Notes: generated by a model not told the origin, from the sequence alone. 64,000 bases of DNA from Candidatus Sulfotelmatobacter kueseliae (GCA_900290255.1 OMOD01000121.1:37161-101160); one strand, 5' to 3'; shown: positions 53,368 to 62,208, counted from the stretch's first letter. Made by a program: numbers and translations.

Positions 53368-54308
53368 ATCTACTCTCAGCCATCTACGGCACGGTGGTCG
53401 GAGCGCGCAATTCGCTCTATGACCGCGGAGTTCTGCCGGCACAGAGGCTCGACGGCCCCGTCATCAGCGTGGGCAATCTTTCGGCTGGCGGCTCGGGCAA
53501 GACGCCGTTCGTGATGCTTCTGGGCGAGCTGCTGCAAGTGCGCGGCATCAAGTTTGACGTGCTGTCCCGCGGCTACGGTCGAAAGAGTCGAGGCGTGCTC
53601 CTGGTGGATCCGGCAGGTTTGCCCGGCCAGTACGGCGATGAGCCGCTGTTGGTGGCCCGGAAGCTGCAGGTTCCGGTGATTGTCGGCGAAGATCGCTATC
53701 AGGCGGGGAGTTTCGCGGAATCAAAATACGGCGCCCAACTCCACTTGCTCGATGACGGCTTTCAGCACCGGGCGCTCCACCGGGATTTCGATATTGTTCT
53801 GATCACGCCGCAGGACGCGGCCGACCGATTGCTCCCGGCTGGACGACTCCGTGAACCGCTCACTGCCCTGCACCGGGCCGACGCGGCCGTGCTGACCAGC
53901 GGCGCATCCGCCGCGTCCTTTCCGCTGGAGGGAAAACTCGTCTGGCGCGTCCGGCGAGGCATTGTGCCGCAAAATATTCCGCCGCGCCCGGTCGTCTTCT
54001 GCGGCATTGCGCGGCCGCAGAATTTCGTGCTGCAACTGCGGGCGTCCAACATCGAGCCCGCCGCGGAAGCGTTCTACCGCGACCACCACGCTTACAGCGA
54101 GAAAGACATTCGCGAACTCCTCGCGCTCAGGCAGAAATGTGCTGGCGGAGGTTTTGTGACCAGCGAGAAAGATGCCGTCAACCTGGGCCCGTATCTCTCT
54201 GCCCTGGAGCCGCTTGCAGTGGTTCCGGTGCGCATGGAACTCTCCGACGCCGCTAACGCTCTGGATACCATGCTGCGCGCCATCGCGGAACGAAAGCGCA
54301 AGGCATGA
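53364..54308 (+). CDS. lpxK: Tetraacyldisaccharide 4'-kinase
   Basis: A 314-residue inner-membrane P-loop kinase phosphorylating the lipid A precursor. The Walker A is NLSAGGSGKTPFVMLLGE (41-48 AGGSGKTP), followed by VLSRGYGRKSRGVLLV, GDEPLLVARK and the family HLLDDGFQHRALHRDFDIVL. The TTG start overlaps the waaA stop (TTGA), giving translational coupling. The C terminus has GGGFVTSEKDAVNL. The presence of lpxK with waaA implies a standard lipid A. Confidence 0.93.
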   Translation: MNLLSAIYGTVVGARNSLYDRGVLPAQRLDGPVISVGNLSAGGSGKTPFVMLLGELLQVRGIKFDVLSRGYGRKSRGVLLVDPAGLPGQYGDEPLLVARKLQVPVIVGEDRYQAGSFAESKYGAQLHLLDDGFQHRALHRDFDIVLITPQDAADRLLPAGRLREPLTALHRADAAVLTSGASAASFPLEGKLVWRVRRGIVPQNIPPRPVVFCGIARPQNFVLQLRASNIEPAAEAFYRDHHAYSEKDIRELLALRQKCAGGGFVTSEKDAVNLGPYLSALEPLAVVPVRMELSDAANALDTMLRAIAERKRKA

Positions 54309-54343
54309 GAGAATCTGCTTGGTTAAGTGTGGCGTGGGCCACT

Positions 54344-54385
54344 CCCTTCGGCAAGCTCAGAGCCTGCCCTGAGCTCGCCGAAGGG
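54344..54385. repeat. Dispersed palindrome between lpxK and hldE kinase genes
   Basis: CCCTTCGGCAAGCTCAG (54344-54360) and CTGAGCTCGCCGAAGGG (54369-54385) form a 17-bp stem with one mismatch and an 8-nt loop. Part of it recurs in the csoR-like gene at 31033-31049. Because it lies inside the LPS cluster, it may attenuate or terminate transcription. Confidence 0.7.
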
Positions 54386-54466
54386 GCAGGTTTTGCCCGC
54401 GAAAGCTTGCCGAGAATGAGCGACACAGGTCCACGCACGAAGCGTAGACAATAAGAAATTCAAGTG

Positions 54467-55501
54467 ATGACCAAACATTCCAAAGAAGCCGACCGGCTCA
54501 GAAAGATCGTCGAGGGGTTTCCCAGGATTACCGTAACGGTGCTCGGCGATCTGGTGGCCGACGAATTCATCTTTGGTGAAATTTCGCGCGTATCGCGCGA
54601 GGCTCCGGTGCTGATTCTCAAGCATCGCGAGCGGACGGTCATGCCCGGCGGCGGCGCCAACGCGGCCAATAATCTCGCGGATTTGGGAGTGAACGTTCTT
54701 CCGGTGGGGATTGTCGGCGACGACGAACCGGGGCGGATGCTGCTGAAATATTTCCGCCACAAGCGGATCGCCGTCAGTGGGGTGCTCAAGGACAAGGCCT
54801 ACACCACCGTGACGAAGACCCGTATCCTGGCTGGCATGACGCACAACGCGCGCCAGCAGGTGGTGCGCGTGGACCGCGAACCGCTGGACGTGCCCGGTTC
54901 TCACCTGACTCGCGAACTGTACCTGGCGGCACGCAATTACGCCAAGGCCTCCGATGCGCTGCTGATTTCCGACTACGGGTACGGTGCCGCCACTCCGGCG
55001 CTCGTGAACGCGCTGCGGGAGAAGGGCAGCCTGGGATCGGTCCCAGTCGTTCTCGACTCGCGCTACCGCATACTGCAATATTCGGGAGTGACGGCAGCGA
55101 CTCCGAACGAACCTGAAGTAGAAGAGGCTCTGGGCGTCCGTATCGGCCAGGATTGGGAGAAACTCGTCGCTGCCGGCGAGCAGGTAATGGAGCGCATGCA
55201 ATTGCAGTCGCTGGTGATTACCCGCGGGCGCGATGGCATGGTCGCATTCGACCGCAAGCACAAGCCGGTGGACATCCCGATCGTTGGCTCTGACCAGGTT
55301 GCGGACGTGACCGGCGCCGGAGACACCGTGATTGCCGCGTTCACCGCGGCCCTGGCGGCGGGAGCGACGACCGAGGAGGCAGCGCAACTGGCGAATTACG
55401 CGGGTGGAATTGTGGTCATGAAGCGCGGCACGGCAACCGTCTCGCGCGACGAGTTGTTGCACGCTCTCGATCACTCGCCGCCAGTCACACAACCCCATTG
55501 A
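54467..55501 (+). CDS. D-glycero-beta-D-manno-heptose-7-phosphate kinase (HldE N-terminal domain equivalent)
   Basis: A 344-residue PfkB-family sugar kinase. Motifs are ITVTVLGDLVADEFIFGEISRVSREAPV in parts, PGGGANAANNLADLGV, and the catalytic VADVTGAGDTVIAAFTAAL. It corresponds to the N-terminal half of HldE (RfaE), producing heptose-1,7-bisphosphate for ADP-heptose. Here the kinase and nucleotidyltransferase are separate genes that overlap by 4 bp (ATTGA-type junction). The ATG at 54467 follows an in-frame GTG at 54464. Confidence 0.92.
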   Translation: MTKHSKEADRLRKIVEGFPRITVTVLGDLVADEFIFGEISRVSREAPVLILKHRERTVMPGGGANAANNLADLGVNVLPVGIVGDDEPGRMLLKYFRHKRIAVSGVLKDKAYTTVTKTRILAGMTHNARQQVVRVDREPLDVPGSHLTRELYLAARNYAKASDALLISDYGYGAATPALVNALREKGSLGSVPVVLDSRYRILQYSGVTAATPNEPEVEEALGVRIGQDWEKLVAAGEQVMERMQLQSLVITRGRDGMVAFDRKHKPVDIPIVGSDQVADVTGAGDTVIAAFTAALAAGATTEEAAQLANYAGGIVVMKRGTATVSRDELLHALDHSPPVTQPH

Positions 55502-55986
55502 ACGCAGACAGCAAAATCCTGAGCCGGGAGCAACTTCGCCGGCAGGTTGACGAATGGCGGCGTACCGGCGAACGCATCACGTTGGCCAACGGCGCTTTCG
55601 ACCTGCTGCACGTGGGGCACGTGCGCTATCTGCGCGGGGCCAAAGCTTTGGGCGGAAAACTCGTCGTCGCGGTAAATTCCGACGAGTCGGTGCGCGCGCT
55701 CAAAGGCGAAGGCAGGCCTGTATTGCCTGAGAACGAGCGCGCGGAAATCGTCGCGGCCCTGGCCGACGTGGATGCGGTGACGATCTTCCCCGAGCTCGAC
55801 GTGAGAGCAGTCATCCGCGAGATCCGCCCCGACATTCAGGCCAAGGGAACCGATTACACCGCCGAATCCGTGCCCGAACGCGATGCGGTAGCCGAGTACG
55901 GAGGCCGGGTCGAGATCGTCGGCGACCCCAAGCATCACTCCACCAGTGAGATCATTCGTTCGCGGCGGTTGCCGAGGAAGTCTTGA
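55498..55986 (+). CDS. D-glycero-beta-D-manno-heptose 1-phosphate adenylyltransferase (HldE C-terminal domain equivalent)
   Basis: A 162-residue cytidylyltransferase-fold enzyme. Landmarks are ITLANGAFDLLHVGHVRYLRGAKALGG with the HxGH motif, VAVNSDESVRALKGEGRPVLPENERAEIVAAL, and the later TSEIIRSRR. It makes ADP-heptose from heptose-1-phosphate. The TTG start overlaps the kinase stop. Together with the upstream kinase it forms a split HldE. The GmhB phosphatase is not in this window. Confidence 0.93.
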   Translation: MNADSKILSREQLRRQVDEWRRTGERITLANGAFDLLHVGHVRYLRGAKALGGKLVVAVNSDESVRALKGEGRPVLPENERAEIVAALADVDAVTIFPELDVRAVIREIRPDIQAKGTDYTAESVPERDAVAEYGGRVEIVGDPKHHSTSEIIRSRRLPRKS

Positions 55987-56012
55987 TTGCTCATTCTGAG
56001 GGAAGTTCGAGG

Positions 56013-57107
56013 ATGGAAAGCCTGCTGATCGTGCGCTTGAGCGCGATGGGCGATGTGATCCATGCCCTGCCCGCTGCCCAGGCGTTGCGCGATGCATTTC
56101 CCCAGGCAATGATCGGCTGGCTGATCGAAGAACGCTGGGCCGAACTGCTCTCGGCGCCGGGAACGCCGCGGCGCGGACCCCGATCCCCGCAGCGGCCCTT
56201 GGTGGATTGGGTTCACTCTGTGAACTTGAGGGCGTGGCGGAAATCACTGTTGGCGGTCCACACCGTGCAGCAAATCGCACAAGTGTGGAACGACGTCCGC
56301 AGTGTGCATTACGACGTTGCCGTCGATCTCCAGGGCGCGATCCGGTCGGCGGTGCTCGCCCGCTGGTCCGGCGCTCGCGTCGTCTACGGGGCGGCTGAGC
56401 CGCGGGAGTCGCCGGCCAGCATCTGGTATACGCGCCAAACCGTAGCGGACGGAGCCCATGTGATTGAGCACGCTCTTTCCGTCGCTGCGACCGTGGCGGG
56501 GGCAGAACGAAACGTGCCGCGCGCCGAGTTACCTCGTGATCGTGAGACCGAGCGCCAGATTGACCAACGTCTCTCGGCGGCTGGTGTCGGCGGCTTTGCC
56601 ATTCTCAATCCGGGCGCGGGCTGGGGAGCGAAGCGCTGGCCCGCTGAGCGCTACGGTTGCGTCGCCAAAGCGCTGGCCGACAACGGCGTACGGGCGATCA
56701 TCAACTATGGCCCGGGGGAAGAGAGCTTGGCACGCGAAACCGAAGCTGCGAGTGAAGGCACAGCCAAGTCCATGAAATGTTCGCTCACCGAATTGATCGC
56801 GCTGACACGGCGGGCGAAACTTTTTGTCGGCGGCGACACTGGACCGATGCATCTTGCAGCGGCGTTGTGCGTCCCCGTGGTCGCGATTTTCGGGCCGACC
56901 GATCCCGCACGCAATGGCCCCTACGGCACGCGCAGCATTGTGCTGCGCAATCCGGCCAGCCCGACCACGCACGCGCGCAATTCCCAACCCGACCAGCCTA
57001 TGCTCGAGATTGGCGTTGACACGGTTGTGGACGCTGCTCGCAGTCTGCTCGCGGGCAAGAATGGCGGACAAGAGTGTCCGCCCCACAGGGAAGGCGCGCA
57101 TGGCTGA
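56013..57107 (+). CDS. LPS heptosyltransferase (WaaC/GT9 family)
   Basis: A 364-residue GT9 glycosyltransferase transferring heptose from ADP-heptose to Kdo or the inner core. Motifs are LLIVRLSAMGDVIHALPAAQALR, VDLQGAIRSAVLAR, LNPGAGWGAKRWPAERY and GGDTGPMHLAAALCVPVVAIFGPTDP. GAGGGA precedes the ATG at 56013; the TTG at 55983 is less supported. The final codons (GGQECPPHR) are encoded by a REP-like palindrome at 57063-57082, so the natural C terminus has probably been altered. It overlaps the next gene by 8 bp. Confidence 0.92.
   Translation: MESLLIVRLSAMGDVIHALPAAQALRDAFPQAMIGWLIEERWAELLSAPGTPRRGPRSPQRPLVDWVHSVNLRAWRKSLLAVHTVQQIAQVWNDVRSVHYDVAVDLQGAIRSAVLARWSGARVVYGAAEPRESPASIWYTRQTVADGAHVIEHALSVAATVAGAERNVPRAELPRDRETERQIDQRLSAAGVGGFAILNPGAGWGAKRWPAERYGCVAKALADNGVRAIINYGPGEESLARETEAASEGTAKSMKCSLTELIALTRRAKLFVGGDTGPMHLAAALCVPVVAIFGPTDPARNGPYGTRSIVLRNPASPTTHARNSQPDQPMLEIGVDTVVDAARSLLAGKNGGQECPPHREGAHG
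57063..57082. repeat. REP-like palindrome inside the heptosyltransferase 3' end
   Basis: GGCGGACA-AGAG-TGTCCGCC is a perfect hairpin within the last codons. It is closely related to 25533-25554 (GGGCGGACG-AGGG-CGTCCGCCC). Confidence 0.72.
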
Positions 57108-57651
57108 GTGGTCGGCTATCGCGCGCCGCATCCGCGTGCCGCTGGGATTCGTCTTTGCCGTGGTGTATTTCTGGCTGGCGCGACCGACCTGGCGGTTTCT
57201 TGGGTTCGGCTGCATCCTCATCGTGCCGGGACTTCTAATTCGCGCGCTAGCCTCCGGCCACGTACGCAAAAACGAGGCGCTGGCGACTTCGGGGCCGTAC
57301 GCGCACACGCGGAATCCGCTCTATCTGGGATCGCTTCTGATCGGCGTGGGATTCGCCATAGGTGCGCGCAGCTGGTGGGTGGGCGTTGCCCTCGTCGTGA
57401 TGTTCTTTGCCATTTACCTTCCGGTAATTCGCGACGAGGAGGCCTTCCTGCGGCAGAAGTTCCCGGAGTTCGAGGAATATGCGCGGCGGGTGCCGAGGAT
57501 GTTTCCGCGGATCGCCCCATACTCGCGCGGCGATTCTGGAGGATTCTCTTTCGATCTGTACATGAGGCATCGCGAGTACAACGCGCTGCTGGGAACGCTG
57601 GCGATGGCCGCCGCTGTGGTGGCGAAGATGATGCTGACCAAAGGCAATTAA
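57100..57651 (+). CDS. ICMT-family (isoprenylcysteine methyltransferase-like) membrane protein
   Basis: A 183-residue membrane protein with about four TM helices. The methyltransferase signature is GPYAHTRNPLYLGSLLIGVGF, followed by RDEEAFLRQKFPEFEEYARRVPRMFP, the phospholipid/isoprenylcysteine methyltransferase pattern. Bacterial relatives methylate unknown membrane substrates. AGGGAAGG precedes the ATG at 57100, which overlaps the heptosyltransferase by 8 bp. Placement at the end of the LPS operon suggests an envelope lipid substrate, but this is inference. Confidence 0.82.
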   Translation: MAEWSAIARRIRVPLGFVFAVVYFWLARPTWRFLGFGCILIVPGLLIRALASGHVRKNEALATSGPYAHTRNPLYLGSLLIGVGFAIGARSWWVGVALVVMFFAIYLPVIRDEEAFLRQKFPEFEEYARRVPRMFPRIAPYSRGDSGGFSFDLYMRHREYNALLGTLAMAAAVVAKMMLTKGN

Positions 57652-57665
57652 GGATTGCTGATTTT

Positions 57666-57725
57666 TGATTGTTGAATGAAACCATCGGGAAAGTCAGAGG
57701 GCTTGGGGGTTTCAATCAACAATCA
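57666..57725. repeat. AT-rich hairpin with iterated TTGATTGTTGAAT words (second copy)
   Basis: TGATTGTTGAATGAAAC (57666-57682) pairs with GTTTCAATCAACAATCA (57709-57725) with one mismatch; more CAATC words extend to 57750. The arm shares TGATTGTTGAATGAAA with 34455-34470. It lies between convergent genes and could act as a bidirectional terminator-like structure. Confidence 0.72.
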
Positions 57726-57759
57726 GAAATCAACAATCGACAATTCAACAACCTCGGAG

Positions 57760-59385
57760 CTATTTCCGGGCCAATAACTCCCTTGCCCGGCTGAGTTCCG
57801 GACGTGTTGAACTTCCACCCTCACAGGTTTTCACCAGAAGCGCGTAATACTCCTCAGCGTCACTCTGCTTGCCCGCCTCTTCGGCCGCGCGGGCCGCGCC
57901 GTAGAGGCCGTTGAAACGGTTGGGATTGAGCTTCAGGTCGGTCTGATACTCGACCAAAGCCAGCTGCGGTTGCTTCGCTTCGAGCAGCATGTCGGCGAGC
58001 ATTTCGCGCGCCGGGATGGCGTGGGGTTCGTTGCCCAGCTTGTCGTTTCTGTCGGCGAGCGCGCGGAGGCTGGCGAGGGCTTCGTCGTCTTTGCCTTCGG
58101 TATGGGCGACCCAGGCAGCGGCTGCCTGATATGCCTGCCCGACGCCTTCGGCGAAGTCCGGCTTGTTCTCCGCCAGATATTGTTTGCGTATGCCCTCGAT
58201 CTGGTCGAGATCCTTGTGGGCTTGCGCGAGGTTCCCGCTGCGCGCTGCGCCGACGGCGCGCGCAAAATAGGTGATAGCATGGTCCACCGGCAGGCCGCCG
58301 GGGACGGGCGTCAACGCGGCGGCGTCCTGCCAGTGCCGCAGTTCGAGGTCATACTGCGCGGGAAAGCCGGACAGGGCTGCGGTCTGCGGATCGAAGTCCT
58401 CGCCGTACATGTGCGACTCCATGCGCGGCATGGCCTTGACCTCGTCGATAATCTTCGCCGCTTCAGCTTCGCGTCCGCTTTGCAGGTAGGCGTAGACGAG
58501 AAAATCCATGGCATGGAACTGGTGGCCTTCGCCGCCCATGCCCATGGCAGCAGTCTTGCGTGTTGCGGCGATGGAGGCCAGATTCGAGTTGATGTCGTCT
58601 TGCCAGAGGCCGACGCGAGCGAATATGTGCGACGGCATGTGCAGCGCGTGCGGGGAGGCTGGCGCGATTTGGGCGTAGCGGCGCGCGGCGGGAAGGCCGA
58701 GTTCAGCCAGTTGCGGCTTGTCGTAGCTGTGGATCAGATAATGCGCCACGCCGGGGTGATCCGGTTCAATGGCGAACAGCTTCTCGAGAATCGCAGCCGC
58801 TTGTTTGCGGTTGGCGAAGGTCTCGTCGTTGTGCGGCTCGGAGGCTAGCAGCGAAAGCGCGTAGAAGGCTGCGGCCTCGTGGTCATCGGGATAAGACTCG
58901 TACACCTTCTTCATCCCGTCGGAGTAGGCCTTGGCGCGGGCGGCGTGATCGGACTTCTCTGAGTTGCTATAAAAGGCTCCGATGGCGGCGATGTACGCCT
59001 GTTCGCGCGGAGTGGCTTTCTCGGCGAGCTTCTTGGCCGTGCTTGTTTGATCCAGGCCGCGGGCGATCACTTTGGCGTCAGGCTCGTTCCACAGCTGATG
59101 CCACAGGCTCATGGCGACTCCCCAATGGGCCATGGCACAGTTCGGATCGTCCTTGGCAATCTCCAGGAATTCCTTCTCGGCCTCCTCGTACCAGAAGGAG
59201 TGCAGCAGAGCAACGCCACGCTCGAACGGCTTCTCGACTGACGGCGCGCACGAAACCGGGAAATGAACCGTCCCCAGCTGGGCCTGGTTAAGATCCTCGT
59301 GGTGATGGTGTTCCTGGTCGTCGTCGGACAGTGCAGGGCAAACAAGGAGCAGCGGAAGCAACAGCAACCACGCTAAACGTTTCAT
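57760..59385 (-). CDS. Secreted TPR-repeat protein with a His-rich N terminus
   Basis: A 541-residue protein with a signal peptide (MKRLAWLLLLPLLLVCPALS). A His/Asp/Glu-rich stretch (DDDQEHHHHEDLNQ) follows, then helix-turn repeats of TPR type (YEEAEKEFLEIAKDDPNCAMAHWGVA, ILEKLFAIEPDHPGVAHYLIHSYD, LALVEYQTDLKLNPNRFNGLYG). Conserved-looking HMPSHIFARVGLW sits mid-protein. No enzyme domain is visible. The His cluster may bind metal. The gene is convergent with the LPS operon. Confidence 0.75.
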   Translation of the reverse strand: MKRLAWLLLLPLLLVCPALSDDDQEHHHHEDLNQAQLGTVHFPVSCAPSVEKPFERGVALLHSFWYEEAEKEFLEIAKDDPNCAMAHWGVAMSLWHQLWNEPDAKVIARGLDQTSTAKKLAEKATPREQAYIAAIGAFYSNSEKSDHAARAKAYSDGMKKVYESYPDDHEAAAFYALSLLASEPHNDETFANRKQAAAILEKLFAIEPDHPGVAHYLIHSYDKPQLAELGLPAARRYAQIAPASPHALHMPSHIFARVGLWQDDINSNLASIAATRKTAAMGMGGEGHQFHAMDFLVYAYLQSGREAEAAKIIDEVKAMPRMESHMYGEDFDPQTAALSGFPAQYDLELRHWQDAAALTPVPGGLPVDHAITYFARAVGAARSGNLAQAHKDLDQIEGIRKQYLAENKPDFAEGVGQAYQAAAAWVAHTEGKDDEALASLRALADRNDKLGNEPHAIPAREMLADMLLEAKQPQLALVEYQTDLKLNPNRFNGLYGAARAAEEAGKQSDAEEYYALLVKTCEGGSSTRPELSRARELLARK

Positions 59386-59448
59386 GACAGGACCCCGCTG
59401 AGAAGGGAGTCTAGAGGAGAGCAGCCGAGGCGGTCAAACCCGGGCACG

Positions 59449-59475
59449 AAAAAGCCCCTCGCTTGTGCGAGGGGC
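59449..59475 (-). terminator. Intrinsic terminator of the OmpA-like gene
   Basis: A perfect 9-bp stem (GCCCCTCGC/GCGAGGGGC, 59454-59475) has a 4-nt loop and is followed on the minus strand by TTTTTC. It lies about 52 bp after the stop of the minus-strand OmpA-like gene. Confidence 0.85.
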
Positions 59476-59526
59476 TTCTCCTAAAGTATCACGTCGAGGC
59501 CTGGCGCCTGCGCGCGATGTTAAGAC

Positions 59527-60351
59527 TTACTTCGTCGAGGCCAGTTGCTCCAGATCGTTCTTCAGCAAGCTGATTTCGACGCGGCCTCCGCTGACACGTT
59601 TGGTCTTGGCGGCAGCTTCATCGGCTGATGGGGCGTTGCCCATGCCAACCAGATAGATGCGATAGACCGGGATCTCATGGTTGAGCACCAGGTAACGCAC
59701 CACCGACTCGGCCATCTTCTGCGAGTTGGTGATCGCCGTCTGGCCCTTGCCGGAAGAGAAGCCCTGCACTTCGAAGATGTAGCCGTGCTGTCCCTTGACG
59801 GTGGTAGCCATCTGATCGATCGCGTCCTTGGCGGTCTGGCTGAGCGTGGTCTGGCCGGGGCGGAAGCGAATCTCAGTCTGGTTCTGCGCCTTGTACTGAT
59901 CAATGTTGCTGACGACGGTTTCGACCGTCTGCACGCGGGTGGTGGCTTGCTGCGCGGTCTGCTGGGCCATGGTCGCCTTGTTGCCGGCGTCGAGAGCGTG
60001 CTGATCAGCCTGGTCAGCCTTATCGGAGGCGAGCTTGATACCGGCCTGGGCGCGGGCGTCCGTATCGCGGATCGCCTTGCTGTTGGCGGAGGTCAGTTCG
60101 TCGAGTTCGTTGACGCGGTCGCGAATGGGCTCAGTCTGGCGTTTCACATAGTTCTTGCGCGCAAACGGATTGATGCGTCCCCAAAAGCCCTCACGGGATG
60201 GCAGAGCCAAAGGCGCTTTGCCGGTCGCGGTGTCGGTTGACGTCGCCGGGGTTGCGGCAGGCTGGCTCGGGTTGGACGATGTGGTCTGCGCGAGGACCGG
60301 CACTGCAAGAACGGCGGCCAGCGGCAGGGCGATGAGTAGGCGATGCTTCAT
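59527..60351 (-). CDS. OmpA-family outer-membrane/peptidoglycan-binding protein
   Basis: A 274-residue protein with a signal peptide (LLIALPLAAVLAVPVLAQ) and a Ser/Thr/Pro-rich linker. A long Ala/Asp-rich coiled coil (about 75-155: SANSKAIRDTDARAQAGIKLASDKADQAD split by heptads) follows. A C-terminal OmpA-like domain (about 160-265) has EIRFRPGQTTLSQTAKDAIDQMA and YRIYLVGMGNAPS. The domain would bind peptidoglycan. GGAGGAAG precedes the ATG at 60351. A clear terminator follows. The coiled-coil layout recalls Lpp/Pal-like tethers. Confidence 0.82.
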   Translation of the reverse strand: MKHRLLIALPLAAVLAVPVLAQTTSSNPSQPAATPATSTDTATGKAPLALPSREGFWGRINPFARKNYVKRQTEPIRDRVNELDELTSANSKAIRDTDARAQAGIKLASDKADQADQHALDAGNKATMAQQTAQQATTRVQTVETVVSNIDQYKAQNQTEIRFRPGQTTLSQTAKDAIDQMATTVKGQHGYIFEVQGFSSGKGQTAITNSQKMAESVVRYLVLNHEIPVYRIYLVGMGNAPSADEAAAKTKRVSGGRVEISLLKNDLEQLASTK

Positions 60352-60708
60352 AATAGCTTCCTCCAAGTTAGGGAGCGTTTGGGGCTCCGTCCGGCACGCT
60401 TCAGCGTGCGTGAAATTTTGGTCGCGTCCCCTGAACAGCACAAAATGTAGCAGATTTGTCACTCGGCCCGCGGCGACGCAACGTTGGGCCGTTGAACCCG
60501 GGGCGCCCGGTTACCTTGGCCCCTGTACTTCCTACTACAGGTTGGATGCCAAAGAGAGCATTGGTGCATACCGAGCTAAGTCTCTGATATCTAAAGAGAT
60601 TGTAGTCCTGACGGAAGCGGGAAGATAGTCCCGGCACGTAATTTTGGCAAACCTGATATAAAAACTGCGTAATTCCTTGGAACTCTTGCAATACGGGGGA
60701 GGGGTATT
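60352..60708. other. Gene-free divergent spacer
   Basis: This 357-bp region separates the divergent OmpA-like and M20 peptidase genes. It holds only a minor hairpin (CCTGTA...TACAGG near 60524-60543), an AT-rich patch CTGATATAAAAACTG near 60653-60667 that could be a promoter -10 region, and GGGGGAGGGG immediately before the peptidase start. No gene is evident. Confidence 0.5.
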
Positions 60709-62208
60709 TTGCCAGACAGAAAACTGGGTTGGGACGGGCAGCGGAGACAGAGTGTAAGTCGATCTGCAGTACTGTTGGGACTCACAGTGGGGATACTCTG
60801 TGGGGCAATGTGGGGTTATGAGGCGCGGGTGGCCGATGCGGAATCGCCCTCGGGGACGGCATCTTCGCGCCTGTCAGCCGAGCATTTGCAGCAGTACTCC
60901 GACCTGGCCGTGACCTGGATGCAGGAATATCTGCGCATCGATACGACCAACCCGCCGGGAAATGAAATGCGGGCGGTTGCGTTCTTCAAGAAGATCCTGG
61001 ATCAGGAAGGCATTGAAAATCGCGTGTTCGAGTTCGCGCCCGGACGCGGCGATCTGTGGGCGCGGCTTTCCCACACCACCGGCGAAGCCAAGCGGCCCAT
61101 CGTTCTGCTCAACCACATGGACGTCGTGACCAGCGATGCCTCGCACTGGAGAGTTCCACCCTTCAGCGGAGAGATGCGGGAGGGCTACATTTGGGGCCGC
61201 GGGGCACAGGACATGAAAGATGAGGGCCTGGCACAGCTCCTCGTGATGGTGATGCTGAAGCGTGAACAAGTGGCGCTGGACCGGGACGTGATTTTTCTTG
61301 CGGTCAGCGACGAAGAGGCCGACGGTACGGGCACGGATTGGTTCATCGAGCATCAGCGCGATCTGCTGGGAAATGCGGAGTTCCTGATCAACGAGGGCGG
61401 CGAAAACCTGCTCGAAAACGGCAAGGTCGCCTACGTAGGCGTCGACGTGGGCGAGAAGACCACGTACTGGCTGCATGTGGTGGCGCACGGCAGGCCGGGC
61501 CACGGATCGCGCCCCATCCCGGATTCGGCGCCCAACCGGCTGGTGCGGGCGCTGGATCGCATTCTTGACTACCGCACGCCACTGCGGGTGCTGCCGGTGG
61601 TGGATGAATTTCTACGCGACATGGCGCCTTACGAACCACCCGGGCAGGCGGCTTATTACCGCAACATTCTCAAGGCAATCGAAGACAAGAAATTTCAAGA
61701 CACAGTGGAAAAGGACGAGTCTTTGAACTTTCTTCTGCGCGACACGATTTCGCTGACCATGCTGGGCGGATCAGGGCAGACCAATGTGATTCCCCCGGAG
61801 GCTTGGGCCAATCTCGACGTGCGCATTCTGCCGGGTGGCGATCCAAAGGCGGTGCTGGAAGCGGTGCGGCGGGTGGTGAATGATCCGAACGTGACGGTCG
61901 AGCCGCTGAATGCGGAGTTCCGGGTGGCCAATTATTCAGGCACCGACAACGCGCTGTTTGCCGCCATCCAGCAGGTCTCGAACAAGTATTTCCCCGGCAC
62001 GCCGGTGGTGCCGCACATCACCAGCGGATACACCGAGAATCAGCGCTACCGGCCCCTGGGCATCGTTGCTTACGGGTTCACCCCTTACGCCGCGACCGAG
62101 GAAGAGGGCAACACCGAGCATGGCAACGATGAACGGATTCGGGTGGAGGAAGTGCGCCGCGGCCCGCGGATCTTGTTTGATGTGGTGGCGGCGGTGGCGG
62201 GGGAGTGA
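60709..62208 (+). CDS. M20-family metallopeptidase
   Basis: A 499-residue M20/M25/M40 di-zinc peptidase, probably membrane-anchored or periplasmic. It has an N-terminal hydrophobic segment (SAVLLGLTVGILCGAMWG). Metal ligands lie in VLLNHMDVV, GRGAQDMKD, VSDEEADG and INEGGEN. The dimerisation lid carries AHGRPGHGSRP. The C-terminal motif SGYTENQRYR is near the last ligand. It may be a carboxypeptidase or aminoacylase; substrate is not inferable. It starts with TTG, with a strong purine-rich GGGGGAGGGG just upstream. Confidence 0.9.
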   Translation: MPDRKLGWDGQRRQSVSRSAVLLGLTVGILCGAMWGYEARVADAESPSGTASSRLSAEHLQQYSDLAVTWMQEYLRIDTTNPPGNEMRAVAFFKKILDQEGIENRVFEFAPGRGDLWARLSHTTGEAKRPIVLLNHMDVVTSDASHWRVPPFSGEMREGYIWGRGAQDMKDEGLAQLLVMVMLKREQVALDRDVIFLAVSDEEADGTGTDWFIEHQRDLLGNAEFLINEGGENLLENGKVAYVGVDVGEKTTYWLHVVAHGRPGHGSRPIPDSAPNRLVRALDRILDYRTPLRVLPVVDEFLRDMAPYEPPGQAAYYRNILKAIEDKKFQDTVEKDESLNFLLRDTISLTMLGGSGQTNVIPPEAWANLDVRILPGGDPKAVLEAVRRVVNDPNVTVEPLNAEFRVANYSGTDNALFAAIQQVSNKYFPGTPVVPHITSGYTENQRYRPLGIVAYGFTPYAATEEEGNTEHGNDERIRVEEVRRGPRILFDVVAAVAGE

